The notes beneath the pieces are model-generated. The model had not been told where the DNA came from, made no database searches, and was given only the letters and a program-made list of their open reading frames with translations. Position numbers and translations under genes: made by a program. Positions 33,919 to 45,152 of a DNA stretch of 53,910 nt are shown here, one piece after another. This DNA is from Klebsiella pneumoniae (GTDB taxonomy: Bacteria; Verrucomicrobiota; Verrucomicrobiia; Limisphaerales; SXTU01): contig CALQJI020000029.1 in assembly GCA_943330855.2 (NCBI GenBank), positions 1 to 53,910 of the forward strand. The letters run 5' to 3'. Position 1 is the first letter of the stretch; each line of letters starts with the position of its first letter.

Positions 33919-35082
33919 TCAGACTTCCAGCTTCGTCCACGCCGCGTTCTTCGCGGAGGAGGCGACGACGGCGTTGATGAAGGCCATGCCGCGGACGCCG
34001 TCTTCGATTTTCGGGTAGTCGTTGGCGAGGTCGTTCTTGGCGAGCTTCTTACCATCGGTCTTGGCGCGGATGGCATTAGCGAAGTTCTTGTAGATGTTCG
34101 CGAAGGCTTCGAGGTAGCCCTCGGGGTGCGCGGGCGGGGTGCGGCCGGCGGCCTTGGCGGCGTCGCACAGGTAGCCGTTGGCGGTGCGATAGACCTGCAT
34201 GGGCTGGTCGAGCCACTTCACGAGCAGGGTGTTCGGCTCGTTCTGGTGCCATTCAAGGCCACCCAACTCGCCATAGACGCGGATGTTGAGGTTGTTCTCC
34301 TCGCCCACGGAAATCTGCGAGCTGTGGAGGACGCCCTTCGCGCCGCCCTTGAAGCGGAGCAGGACGTTCACGTCGTCGTCGAGCTTACGGCCCTTCACGA
34401 AGCTCGTGGCATCAGCGGCCAGTTCGGAAATCTGGAGGCCGGTCATGTATTCGGCGAGGTTTTCAGCATGCGTGCCGATGTCCCCCACGCAGCCGCCGGC
34501 ACCGGAACGCTTGGGGTCAGTGCGCCAGCCGGCCTGCTTCTGGCCGGAGGCTTCCAGGCGCGTGGCGAGCCAGCCCTGCGGATACTCGACGACGACCTTG
34601 CGAAGCTTCCCGAGCTTGCCGGTGGCAATCATATCGCGGGCCTGCTTCACGAGCGGGTAGCCGGTGTAGTTGTGCGTGAGGCCGTAGAGGAGGCCGGTCT
34701 TCTTGACGAGGGCGGCGAGGGCCTTGGCCTCGGCGAGGTCGAAGGTGGCGGGCTTGTCGGAGAGGACGTGGAAGCCGTTATCCAACGCCATCTTCGCCGG
34801 CGGGAAGTGCATGTGGTTCGGCGTGACGATGGCGATGAAGTCCATGCGCTGGTCGGCGGGCAACGCCTTCTCCGCGAGAATCATCTCCTCGAAGGTGCCG
34901 TAGCAGCGGCCCGGCGGCAGGAAGAGGTCCGCGCCGCTGGCTTTGGAGCGCTCGGGGTCACTGGAGAACGCGCCGCAGACGAGTTCCACCTGTTGGTCCA
35001 TCGCCGCTGCGATGCGATGCACCGCACCGATGAACGCGCCGCGCCCGCCGCCGACCATGCCGTAACGAATTTTTCTGCTCAT
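33919..35082 (-). CDS. Gfo/Idh/MocA family oxidoreductase
   Basis: A 387-residue NAD(P)-dependent sugar oxidoreductase. It has a Rossmann start (IRYGMVGGGRGAFIGAVH), HVLSDKPATFDLAEA, and a substrate domain with CVGDIGTHAENLAEYMTG (catalytic Asp/His). The long form (~390 aa) is the type often found in Verrucomicrobiota next to TIM-barrel isomerases for sugar breakdown. Here the nearest such isomerase is 3.4 kb away at 38521. No signal peptide. Confidence 0.85.
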   Translation of the reverse strand: MSRKIRYGMVGGGRGAFIGAVHRIAAAMDQQVELVCGAFSSDPERSKASGADLFLPPGRCYGTFEEMILAEKALPADQRMDFIAIVTPNHMHFPPAKMALDNGFHVLSDKPATFDLAEAKALAALVKKTGLLYGLTHNYTGYPLVKQARDMIATGKLGKLRKVVVEYPQGWLATRLEASGQKQAGWRTDPKRSGAGGCVGDIGTHAENLAEYMTGLQISELAADATSFVKGRKLDDDVNVLLRFKGGAKGVLHSSQISVGEENNLNIRVYGELGGLEWHQNEPNTLLVKWLDQPMQVYRTANGYLCDAAKAAGRTPPAHPEGYLEAFANIYKNFANAIRAKTDGKKLAKNDLANDYPKIEDGVRGMAFINAVVASSAKNAAWTKLEV

Positions 35083-35169
35083 GGGAAAGGAGTTTTGAAT
35101 CGAGTGTTGTGTTGCGAACGCCGGACTTTATATTGCGCACGTTTTTCAAGTCAAACCTTGGGAACGGCG

Positions 35170-35255
35170 GGAGAGTGGAAGGGTTAAAGAGTTAAAGCGG
35201 AACCGCTAGCGGTCCCTGCTTCACCATCCGCCCTTCAACCCTTCAACTTTTTTAC
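35170..35255. repeat. AAGGGTTAAAGAGTTAAAG dispersed inverted repeat
   Basis: GAAGGGTTAAAGAGTTAAAG faces CCCTTCAACCCTTCAAC around a near-palindrome GGAACCGCTAGCGGTCCC. It fills the divergent region between the Gfo/Idh gene and panD and abuts the panD start. Confidence 0.6.
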
Positions 35256-35269
35256 CGTTGAACCAATCC

Positions 35270-35632
35270 ATGCTTGTTCATCTGCTCAAATCGAAGATTC
35301 ACCGCGCCACCGTCACCGGCGCATCGCTCAACTACGAGGGTAGCCTCACCATCGCGGCGGACCTGATGGAGCAGGCGGGGTTCTTTCCTTACGAGCGCAT
35401 CCTGTGCGGCAACCTCGCCAACGGCAACCGCTGGGAGACCTACGTCATCGAGGGGCCGCGCGGCTCCGGGGCCTTCGAGCTGAACGGCGCGGTGGCGCAC
35501 CTCGGCAAGGTCGGCGACAAGTTGACCATCATGAGCTTCACCGAGGTGGCCGCGGCGCAGGCGCGCGGTTGGGAGCCGACGGTCATCGTGCTGGGGGAGA
35601 AGAATGCCGTGGTGGATGCGCGGGGGAAGTGA
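35270..35632 (+). CDS. panD: Aspartate 1-decarboxylase
   Basis: Makes beta-alanine for pantothenate/CoA. A pyruvoyl enzyme that self-cleaves at Gly24-Ser25, seen exactly at LNYEG|SLTIA when numbered from the ATG at 35270 (120 aa), which decides this start over TTG 35258. KSKIHRATVT, GNLANGNRWETYVI and NGAVAHLGKVGD complete the family picture. panB/panC are not adjacent. Confidence 0.95.
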   Translation: MLVHLLKSKIHRATVTGASLNYEGSLTIAADLMEQAGFFPYERILCGNLANGNRWETYVIEGPRGSGAFELNGAVAHLGKVGDKLTIMSFTEVAAAQARGWEPTVIVLGEKNAVVDARGK

Positions 35633-35690
35633 GCGGGTGGTGATTTGTGGTTAGCGAATGAATAGACTGCAAGCACTCAGAGCACGGACT

Positions 35691-35710
35691 GATTACTAAT
35701 CACTCATTAC
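35691..35710. repeat. ATTACTAATCACTCATTAC dispersed repeat
   Basis: Lies just before the lpxD start. A close relative (GTAATTAGTGATGAGTGAAG on the other strand) lies inside the second MFS/SpeE gene at 47248-47272. Confidence 0.6.
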
Positions 35711-35716
35711 TTCCCC

Positions 35717-36736
35717 ATGCCACACACCGTCGCCGACATCGCCAAACACGTTCGCGGGGAAATCCACGGGGACTCGACCGCCCCCATCTCCGGCTTCGCG
35801 CCCGCTGAAAGCGCGAAGCGGGGTGACCTGACGTTCGCCGAGACGGATGCCTACTTCGCCGCCGCTGAGGCCAGCGCCGCCAGCGCCATCCTCGTTGCGG
35901 GCGATCGCACATCGGCCACGAAGACGCTCATCCGCGTGAAGAACGCGCGCGTCGCCTTCGCGAAGGTGCTGCCCCTCTTTTTCGCCGAGCCGGTGCTGGA
36001 AGGCCAGCGCCTCCCGACGGCGGTGATTCCCAATTCGGCTTCCGTGGACGAGACGGCTTACATCGGGCCGCACTGCGTCATCGGTGAACACTGCACCATC
36101 GGGGCGCGCGCGGTGTTGCTCGGCGGAAACCACCTCGGCGACAACTGCGTGGTAGGCGCGGACACGAAGCTCTTTCCCAACGTCGTCCTCTACGCGCGCA
36201 CCCACGTCGGCCAGCGCGTGCGGCTCCACGCCGGCTGCGTCATCGGCTCGGACGGCTTCGGCTACGTGTTCGACAGCGGCGCGCACCAGAAGGTGCTCCA
36301 AGTCGGCCATGTGGTGATTGGCGACGATGTGGAAATCGGCGCGAACACCACCGTGGACCGCGGCGCGATTGGCGCGACGGTCATCGGCAAGGGCACGAAG
36401 ATAGATAACCTCGTGCAAGTTGCTCACAACGTTCAACTCGGCGAGCACGGCATCGTGTGCGCGCAAGTTGGATTCGCCGGCAGCAGCAAGGTGGGCAATT
36501 ACGCCGTGTTTGGTGGCCAGGTCGGCATCGCCGGGCACCTCAAGCTTGGCAACCAAGTCAGCGTTGCCGGGCAGTCCGGCGTGATGCACGACATCCCCGA
36601 TGGCGAGAAGTGGCTCGGTTCCCCCGCGCAGCCGGATCGATCGACCAAGCGTCAATGGCTCGCGCTTCAGCAGTTGCCGGAACTTCTCCGCCGCGTGAAG
36701 GAGTTGGAGAAGCAGGTTGCGGAGCAGAAGCCGTAG
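35717..36736 (+). CDS. lpxD: UDP-3-O-acylglucosamine N-acyltransferase
   Basis: The third step of lipid A synthesis. 339 aa: an N-terminal uridine-binding domain (to about 100) followed by a left-handed beta-helix of hexapeptide repeats ([20 protein letters not shown] onwards) and a C-terminal helix. The catalytic histidine region [16 protein letters not shown] and the [10 protein letters not shown] loop are intact. It sits apart from lpxB, and lpxA and lpxC are not in the window. Confidence 0.94.
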   Translation: MPHTVADIAKHVRGEIHGDSTAPISGFAPAESAKRGDLTFAETDAYFAAAEASAASAILVAGDRTSATKTLIRVKNARVAFAKVLPLFFAEPVLEGQRLPTAVIPNSASVDETAYIGPHCVIGEHCTIGARAVLLGGNHLGDNCVVGADTKLFPNVVLYARTHVGQRVRLHAGCVIGSDGFGYVFDSGAHQKVLQVGHVVIGDDVEIGANTTVDRGAIGATVIGKGTKIDNLVQVAHNVQLGEHGIVCAQVGFAGSSKVGNYAVFGGQVGIAGHLKLGNQVSVAGQSGVMHDIPDGEKWLGSPAQPDRSTKRQWLALQQLPELLRRVKELEKQVAEQKP

Positions 36737-36761
36737 CCTTTCTCCCTCGTGGAGGAGGCGA

Positions 36762-36832
36762 CGTGAGGAGTCTCCATCTGGGGTCTTGGATTCGGGGTCT
36801 GGCGTCTGGGGGGAAGTTAGAGACTCCTCACG
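36762..36832. repeat. CGTGAGGAGTCT inverted repeat overlapping the dctA end
   Basis: Perfect 12-bp arms CGTGAGGAGTCT (36762-36773) and AGACTCCTCACG (36821-36832) around a CTGGGGTCTTGG/TCTGGCGTCTGG-rich spacer. The right arm encodes the last codons and is next to the stop of dctA. Confidence 0.75.
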
Positions 36833-38193
36833 TGCTCTCTTACCGGTTCCAAATTCTTTCGCAACGTCTCCGCAGTCACCTCACCATCCCACCGGCTGAT
36901 GGCCACCGTCGCCACGCCGTTGCCGATGAGGTTCGTGATCGCGCGGCACTCGCTCATGAAGCGGTCAATTCCCACCAGCAGCGCCAGCGAGGCGATGGGC
37001 ACCGTGGGCACCACCGCGAGGGTGGCCGCCAGCGTCACAAAGCCCGCGCCGGTCACGCCGCTGGAGCCTTTCGAGGACACCATCGCGACGAGCACCAACG
37101 TGATTTGCTCGCGCAGGTCGAGGGGGGTGTTTGTCGCCTGCGCGAGGAAGACGGCGGCCATCGTCATGTAGATGTTCGTGCCGTCGAGGTTGAAGCTGTA
37201 GCCCGTCGGGATGACGAGGCCGACGGTGGAATTCGAGCAACCCAGCCGCCGCATCTTCTGAATCATGCCCGGCAGCGCCGTCTCGGAGGAGCTCGTCCCC
37301 AGCACGAGCAACAGTTCCTCCTTGATGAACGCGAGGAACCGGACAATCGAAAACCCACACGCCGCCGCGATGCCGCCCAGCACGACGAACACAAATACTG
37401 CCGCGGTCGCGTAAAATCCGACCATCAGCTTGAGCAGCTTTTCCAACGAACCAAGCCCGTAGCTGCCGACGGTGAAAGCCATCGCGCCAAACGCGCCGAT
37501 CGGCGCGAGCTGGACCACGATGCGCATGGCACCAAAAAAAATCTCGGAGCCGCGCTCGATCCCATTCAACACCGAGAGCCGGTGGTTATTGTTCAGAGCC
37601 GTGATGGCGAACGCCGTGAGCGCCGAGACGAGGAGCACCTGCAGCAGGTCGCCGGTGACAAAGGCGGAGAAGAGGGTCGCGGGGATGATGTTCAGCAGGA
37701 AGGCTGTCATCGTCTGCGACTCGGCGCGCTTGGCGTAGTTCTTCGCCACCTCCGGGTCGAGCGTGGTCGGGTCAATGTTGAAGCCCGCGCCGGGCTGGAG
37801 CCAGTTCACCACCACCAGACCGATGAGCAGCGCGAGCGTCGAGACGACTTCGAAGTAAAGCAGCGTCTTGATGCCCACGCGCCCGAGCTTTTTCATGTCG
37901 CTCATGGAGGCGATGCCGTGGACGACGGTGCAGAAGATGATGGGCGCGATCATCATCTTCACGAGGCTGATGAAGGCGTCGCCCAATGGCTTGAGCGATT
38001 TTCCAAAGGCCGGCCACGCCCAGCCGACCGCGATGCCCAGCGCGACGGCCAACAGCACTTGCACGTAGAGAATGCGATACCAAGGCGTGCGTGCAACGGG
38101 GGTGGGCGGGGCGGCGGTGTTCAAGCGGGACGGCAGGTTTGGGTTGGCACGAGCGGAGGCTAGGAGTAAATCCGATTGCAGGCAACGGGGCAT
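36817..38193 (-). CDS. dctA: C4-dicarboxylate:cation symporter
   Basis: A 458-residue DAACS-family transporter for succinate, fumarate, malate or aspartate. Signatures: [59 protein letters not shown] and [20 protein letters not shown]. Eight membrane segments and two hairpin loops are expected. The SxSE and NLDGT motifs fit DctA better than glutamate carriers. ATG at 38193 is chosen; longer frames have unrelated N-terminal sequence. The last residues (HVRSL) come from a palindromic repeat. Confidence 0.88.
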   Translation of the reverse strand: MPRCLQSDLLLASARANPNLPSRLNTAAPPTPVARTPWYRILYVQVLLAVALGIAVGWAWPAFGKSLKPLGDAFISLVKMMIAPIIFCTVVHGIASMSDMKKLGRVGIKTLLYFEVVSTLALLIGLVVVNWLQPGAGFNIDPTTLDPEVAKNYAKRAESQTMTAFLLNIIPATLFSAFVTGDLLQVLLVSALTAFAITALNNNHRLSVLNGIERGSEIFFGAMRIVVQLAPIGAFGAMAFTVGSYGLGSLEKLLKLMVGFYATAAVFVFVVLGGIAAACGFSIVRFLAFIKEELLLVLGTSSSETALPGMIQKMRRLGCSNSTVGLVIPTGYSFNLDGTNIYMTMAAVFLAQATNTPLDLREQITLVLVAMVSSKGSSGVTGAGFVTLAATLAVVPTVPIASLALLVGIDRFMSECRAITNLIGNGVATVAISRWDGEVTAETLRKNLEPVREHVRSL

Positions 38194-38241
38194 CTGCCGT
38201 GCGCGCTGAATCGCCCACGCGGACCGCCAGTCGAAAGCGCC

Positions 38242-38475
38242 GTGTCCACCATCCAACGCCTCGCGAGTAAACTGCTTTCGAAGCAGACCGCCGACGCGAT
38301 GGCGGCCGAGTCGCGCGAGTGGCGGGTCGTTTGTGCGTGCGGGCACGACCGCTCCATCTGGGACCTCGGTGGCATCCGCTACAAGGCCGCCGGCAATCCC
38401 CGCAAGCTGATGAAGTGCCTCGCCTGCGGCAAGCGCACTTGGCACAGCGTCTTCAAGCAGCCCGCCGCCAAGTGA
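38242..38475 (+). CDS. Small zinc-ribbon protein, function unknown
   Basis: A 77-residue protein from GTG at 38242. It contains one likely zinc ribbon (CACGH, then CLACGK 27 residues later) and little else. It is divergent from dctA with only 48 bases between starts, so the promoters overlap. I do not recognise a named family. A longer start at 38176 would overlap dctA codons. Confidence 0.6.
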   Translation: MSTIQRLASKLLSKQTADAMAAESREWRVVCACGHDRSIWDLGGIRYKAAGNPRKLMKCLACGKRTWHSVFKQPAAK

Positions 38476-38520
38476 GCCTGCGCCATTGCCGAAATTTCCC
38501 AATCATATAACACTTCACCC

Positions 38521-39420
38521 ATGAATAACACCGCACTCGACCGTCGCTCATTCCTCAAGCTCAGTTCCGCTGCTGCCGCCACTGTGGCCATCGCTCCCGC
38601 CGCGCTCGCCGCCGAGAAGAAGCGAGGCATCGAAAAAGCCATCATGTGGGGCACCGTCGGGGTGAAAGGCTCCGTGCTGGAAAAGATGAAGCTGGTCAAG
38701 GAAGCCGGCTTCACCGGTGTCGAGCCGAACGGTGGCATGAGCCGCGAGGACGTCGTCGCCGCGCTCAAGGAAACTGGCCTCAAAGCCGCGAGCGTCTGCT
38801 GTCACACGCATTGGGCCAAGCCCCTCTCCGCGCCCGATGAGGCCACGCGCAAAGTCGGCTACGACGGCCTCGTGCTCTCGCTCCAGGACGCGAAGGAGTA
38901 TGGCGCGACCAGCGTCCTGCTCGTGCCCGGCGTGGTAAGCGACAAGGTGACTTACGACGAGTGTTTCCAGCGCTGCGTAGCCGAAATCAAGAAGACCGTG
39001 CCCGTCGCGAAAGACCTCGGCGTGAAGATCGCCATCGAGAACGTCTGGAACAACTTTGTCACCAAGCCCCAGCAAGCCGTGGACCTCCTCGACGCCATCA
39101 ACAGCGAGTGGGTGGGCTGGCATTTCGACATCGGCAACGTGGGCCGCTACAGCCCGGCGGAGGAGTGGATCCCCGTCATCGGCAAGCGCATCCTCAAGCT
39201 GCACATCAAGGAATACAGCACCAAGCTCCGCGACGAAAAGGGCGCGGGCGCGGGCTTCGGCGTGAAGCTCCTCGAAGGCACGAACAACTGGCCCGCCATC
39301 ATGGCCGCGCTGGACAAGATCGGTTACACCGGCTGGGGCATCGCCGAGCAAGGCGGCGGCGGCACGCCCGAGGGGCTGAAGGACTTGTCCGACCGGATGA
39401 CCAAGATTTTCGCGAGCTAG
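38521..39420 (+). CDS. Tat-exported sugar phosphate isomerase/epimerase family protein
   Basis: A 299-residue TIM-barrel protein with a twin-arginine signal (DRRSFLKLSSAAAATVAIAP, cleavage near AALAAEK). Metal-site strands: FTGVEPN, CCHTHWAKPL, KIAIENVWN, GWHFDIGNVGRY, LKLHIKEYS and GIAEQGGG. It is exported folded to the periplasm and likely acts on sugars or keto-sugars together with Gfo/Idh oxidoreductases, a common Verrucomicrobiota pairing. The exact substrate is unknown. Confidence 0.85.
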   Translation: MNNTALDRRSFLKLSSAAAATVAIAPAALAAEKKRGIEKAIMWGTVGVKGSVLEKMKLVKEAGFTGVEPNGGMSREDVVAALKETGLKAASVCCHTHWAKPLSAPDEATRKVGYDGLVLSLQDAKEYGATSVLLVPGVVSDKVTYDECFQRCVAEIKKTVPVAKDLGVKIAIENVWNNFVTKPQQAVDLLDAINSEWVGWHFDIGNVGRYSPAEEWIPVIGKRILKLHIKEYSTKLRDEKGAGAGFGVKLLEGTNNWPAIMAALDKIGYTGWGIAEQGGGGTPEGLKDLSDRMTKIFAS

Positions 39421-39510
39421 GCTGGGCGGATTGCTATTCGTTCCACCTCAGGCGCGGGAGGAATCCCGCGCTTTTGACTTTCCCCAACTCACTTCGTAGC
39501 CTCGCCGCCC

Positions 39511-40800
39511 ATGAACGTCCTGAAATTCGCGGACAAGGATTTCGCCGCCCGGCTCACCCAGCTCGCAGCGGCGTCGAGCCTCTTCGACCCCGTCGTCGAG
39601 GAGCGCGCGCGCGGCATCATCGCCGCTGTGCGCGAGCGCGGCGATGCTGCCTTGCTGGAGCTGACCGAGCGCTTCGACGGCGCGCAGCTCACCGCCGAGC
39701 AGCTCGCCGTCTCGCAGGCGGAACTCTTCAGCGCCGCCGTCACCGCCGACACATCGCTGCGCGCCGCCGTGACCGAGGCGGAGAAGAACATCGCCGCGTT
39801 CGCCAAGAAATCCCTCCGCAAGAACTGGTCGGCGCGCAACTCGCACGGCGCATCCGTTGGGGAGAAGTTCGATGGCTTCGAGCGCGTGGGCATCTACATC
39901 CCCGGAGGCACCGCGCCGCTCGTTTCCACCGCGCTCATGACCATCACGCTCGCGCGCGTGGCCGGCTGCCGCGAGATCGCCGTCTGCACCCCGCCTGGCC
40001 GCGACGGATCGGTGAACCCCGCGCTGCTCTTCGCCGCCCGCACGGCGGGTGCGACGGAGATTTACAAGGCCGGCGGCGCGCAAGCCATCGCCGCTCTCTC
40101 ACTCGGCACCGCGACCATTCGCCCGGTGCAAAAGGTCTTCGGCCCCGGCAACGCCTACGTCGTCGCCGCCAAGCGCCTACTCGTCGGCCACGTCGCGATT
40201 GACCTCCTGCCCGGCCCCAGCGAGGTGCTCGTGCTCGCCGACGACTCGGCCAACCCGAAGTTCATCGCCGCCGACCTGCTCGCGCAAGCGGAGCACGGCT
40301 CCGGCCACGAGCGCGTCTGGCTGGTGACGACGTCCGCGAACATTCTCAAGGCGACGGAAAAGGAAATCGCCCGCCAGCTTCCGCAGCTTTCTCGCCGCGA
40401 GTTCATCGCCAAGGCGCTGGCGAACAACGGCTGGCTCATCCAGGTGAAATCCCTCGCCGACGGCATCGCGCTGGTGAACCGCCTCGCCCCTGAGCACTGC
40501 GAAATCATGGTCCGCCAGCAGCAACAGGCCGTGGAGCAAATCACCACCGCCGGCGCGCTCTTCCTCGGTGCTTGGTCACCGACGGTGCTGGGCGACTACG
40601 TGGCCGGCCCCAGCCACACCCTGCCCACCGGCGGCGCGGGCCGCAGCTTCGCCGGCCTGACCGTGGACCAGTTTCAACGCCGCACCAGCGTGGTAGATTA
40701 TTCGAAGCCCGCGCTGAAGAAGGCCCTTCGCTCCGTGCAGAAGTTTGCCGAGTTGGAAGGCCTGGACGCGCACGGGAAGTCGGCAGCCATCCGGCTTTGA
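39511..40800 (+). CDS. hisD: Histidinol dehydrogenase
   Basis: Catalyses the last two oxidations of histidine synthesis with zinc and NAD, 429 aa. It shows RVGIYIPGGTAPLVSTALMT, VFGPGNAYVVAAKRLL, DLLPGPSEVLVLADDSANP, the zinc/base region LAQAEHGSGHERVWLV, and NRLAPEHCEIM. It is not in a his operon here, and a thioesterase gene follows 83 bases later. Confidence 0.95.
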   Translation: MNVLKFADKDFAARLTQLAAASSLFDPVVEERARGIIAAVRERGDAALLELTERFDGAQLTAEQLAVSQAELFSAAVTADTSLRAAVTEAEKNIAAFAKKSLRKNWSARNSHGASVGEKFDGFERVGIYIPGGTAPLVSTALMTITLARVAGCREIAVCTPPGRDGSVNPALLFAARTAGATEIYKAGGAQAIAALSLGTATIRPVQKVFGPGNAYVVAAKRLLVGHVAIDLLPGPSEVLVLADDSANPKFIAADLLAQAEHGSGHERVWLVTTSANILKATEKEIARQLPQLSRREFIAKALANNGWLIQVKSLADGIALVNRLAPEHCEIMVRQQQQAVEQITTAGALFLGAWSPTVLGDYVAGPSHTLPTGGAGRSFAGLTVDQFQRRTSVVDYSKPALKKALRSVQKFAELEGLDAHGKSAAIRL

Positions 40801-40883
40801 ACTGAAGGACAGTCCGGTAAATTCGGCTCGCCGCTGCCGCGCCCTTTCGTCACGTTGGCAGAAGTCGTAAACCACCGTTCACC

Positions 40884-41327
40884 ATGTCCTCCGAGTTCAA
40901 AGCCCTCCGCCGCGTCGAGTTCAGCGAGACCGACATGGCGGGCATCGTCCACTACTCGAACTTCTTCAAATACATGGAGACCGCCGAGCACGCGTTCTTC
41001 CGCTCGCTGGGCTTTTCCATCATCTCGCGCCACACGGACCCGCCGGTGGGCTGGCCGCGCGTCCACGCCTCGTGCGACTACCGGCACCCGCTGCACTTCG
41101 AGGACGAGGTGGAAATCCACATGCTCGTCTGCGAGAAGAAGGCCAAGTCCCTGAGCTACCTGTTCAAGTTCCGCAAGCTGAACGGCCCGCAACCCGTCGA
41201 AGTCGCGCGGGGGAAACTCACCGTCGTCTGTGTCACGCGCGACGCGCATGGGAAGATGTCCTCAGTGCCGATCCCCAAGGACATCGCAGAGAAGATCGAG
41301 GTCGCAGCGACGGAACTGCTGGCCTGA
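40884..41327 (+). CDS. YbgC/4HBT-type acyl-CoA thioesterase
   Basis: A 147-residue hot-dog fold thioesterase. VEFSETDMAGIVHYSNFFKYMETAEHAFF contains the catalytic Asp of the 4-hydroxybenzoyl-CoA thioesterase class. The substrate is an acyl-CoA of unknown chain. ATG at 40884. A hairpin terminator follows 39 bases after the stop. Confidence 0.88.
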   Translation: MSSEFKALRRVEFSETDMAGIVHYSNFFKYMETAEHAFFRSLGFSIISRHTDPPVGWPRVHASCDYRHPLHFEDEVEIHMLVCEKKAKSLSYLFKFRKLNGPQPVEVARGKLTVVCVTRDAHGKMSSVPIPKDIAEKIEVAATELLA

Positions 41328-41365
41328 AGCACCTCGGGCGAGCGGGGTCGCGAAGCGTTTGGACT

Positions 41366-41389
41366 GCGGTGTCTTCAGCACCGCTTTTT
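41366..41389 (+). terminator. Rho-independent terminator after the thioesterase gene
   Basis: GCGGTG (41366-41371) and CACCGC (41379-41384) form a stem with a 7-base loop, followed by TTTTTC. Confidence 0.7.
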
Positions 41390-41424
41390 CTTCGACGTGC
41401 CCGCTAGCAGTGCGAACCCAAGTA

Positions 41425-41471
41425 GGACAGCGCGTCCCGCCTGTCCGTCCATCTCAAGAGTTCCTCTTGAG
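41425..41471. repeat. Two adjacent small palindromes
   Basis: GGACAG-CGCGTCCCGC-CTGTCC (41425-41446) and CTCAAGAG-TTC-CTCTTGAG (41453-41471) lie in the 300-base gap between the thioesterase gene and the snf2 fragment. Both look like dispersed palindromes. Confidence 0.6.
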
Positions 41472-41515
41472 CGGAATCCGTTCAGTCAAAACTCAGGCGA
41501 GACGCACTGACCCAC

Positions 41516-41605
41516 TTCACTCAAACAACCCCTGGATCTCCTCCCACGTCAGGTTGCCCTCGATAATTCCCTCGCGCCAAGCGTGGACTTCATGATGATG
41601 CGCGT
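41516..41605 (-). pseudogene. Duplicated, decayed 3' end of the snf2 gene
   Basis: 41516-41559 matches 41911-41954 (the end of snf2 including its stop) with about 3 differences in 44 bases. Similarity continues more weakly to 41605. The decoded pieces are IIMKSTLGA and, after a frameshift, GNLTWEEIQGLFE versus GGEETLADNLTWEEIQGLFE in the intact gene. The 83-aa gene lies between the copies. Confidence 0.8.
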
Positions 41606-41640
41606 ATCAGCAGCAAAATTCCACACGAGTCCTGATTTTT

Positions 41641-41892
41641 ATGAGCCATCCAACTCCAATTCCTCCCGAGAGGAATAATCAGCCCGTGAACAAAGGCGGA
41701 GGTGCGCTGCTCATCTTTCTAGCATTGACTGCGCTTGGAGCGCTTGTTGGTTTTTTGGTAGGCCGGGAGTCTGACCGTCATGATCCCTCATTCTTTTATG
41801 TAGCTACTTTGATTTCCCCATTCATGGGTGGCGGTGCTGGCGCGCTACTTGCCTTGATTGTCCTCGTAGCCTGCCGCAACCCGAAGCGGTAG
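41641..41892 (+). CDS. Small two-span membrane protein, function unknown
   Basis: An 83-residue protein with two hydrophobic helices (LLIFLALTALGALVGFLV; YVATLISPFMGGGAGALLAL) and a short proline-rich N-terminus. I recognise no family. Its base composition is visibly lower in GC than its neighbours, with many A/T-ending codons (TTT TTG GTA). It sits exactly between a decayed copy of the snf2 3' end and the intact one, suggesting it arrived with that rearrangement. Confidence 0.55.
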   Translation: MSHPTPIPPERNNQPVNKGGGALLIFLALTALGALVGFLVGRESDRHDPSFFYVATLISPFMGGGAGALLALIVLVACRNPKR

Positions 41893-41911
41893 TAACGATT
41901 GCTCCACCCTT

Positions 41912-45079
<3,168 letters not shown>

Positions 45080-45152
45080 CGAAGCGACTGTGCCGGACAC
45101 GGCGGGCTGATGGCAAAAAGTTTTCCCTCACGTGTGTCCAGCGGGGTGGATT

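Noticed and set aside
36457..38163. 568-codon plus-strand open frame antisense to dctA
   Set aside because: The composition is His/Arg-rich without family features, and the minus strand encodes a clear DctA.
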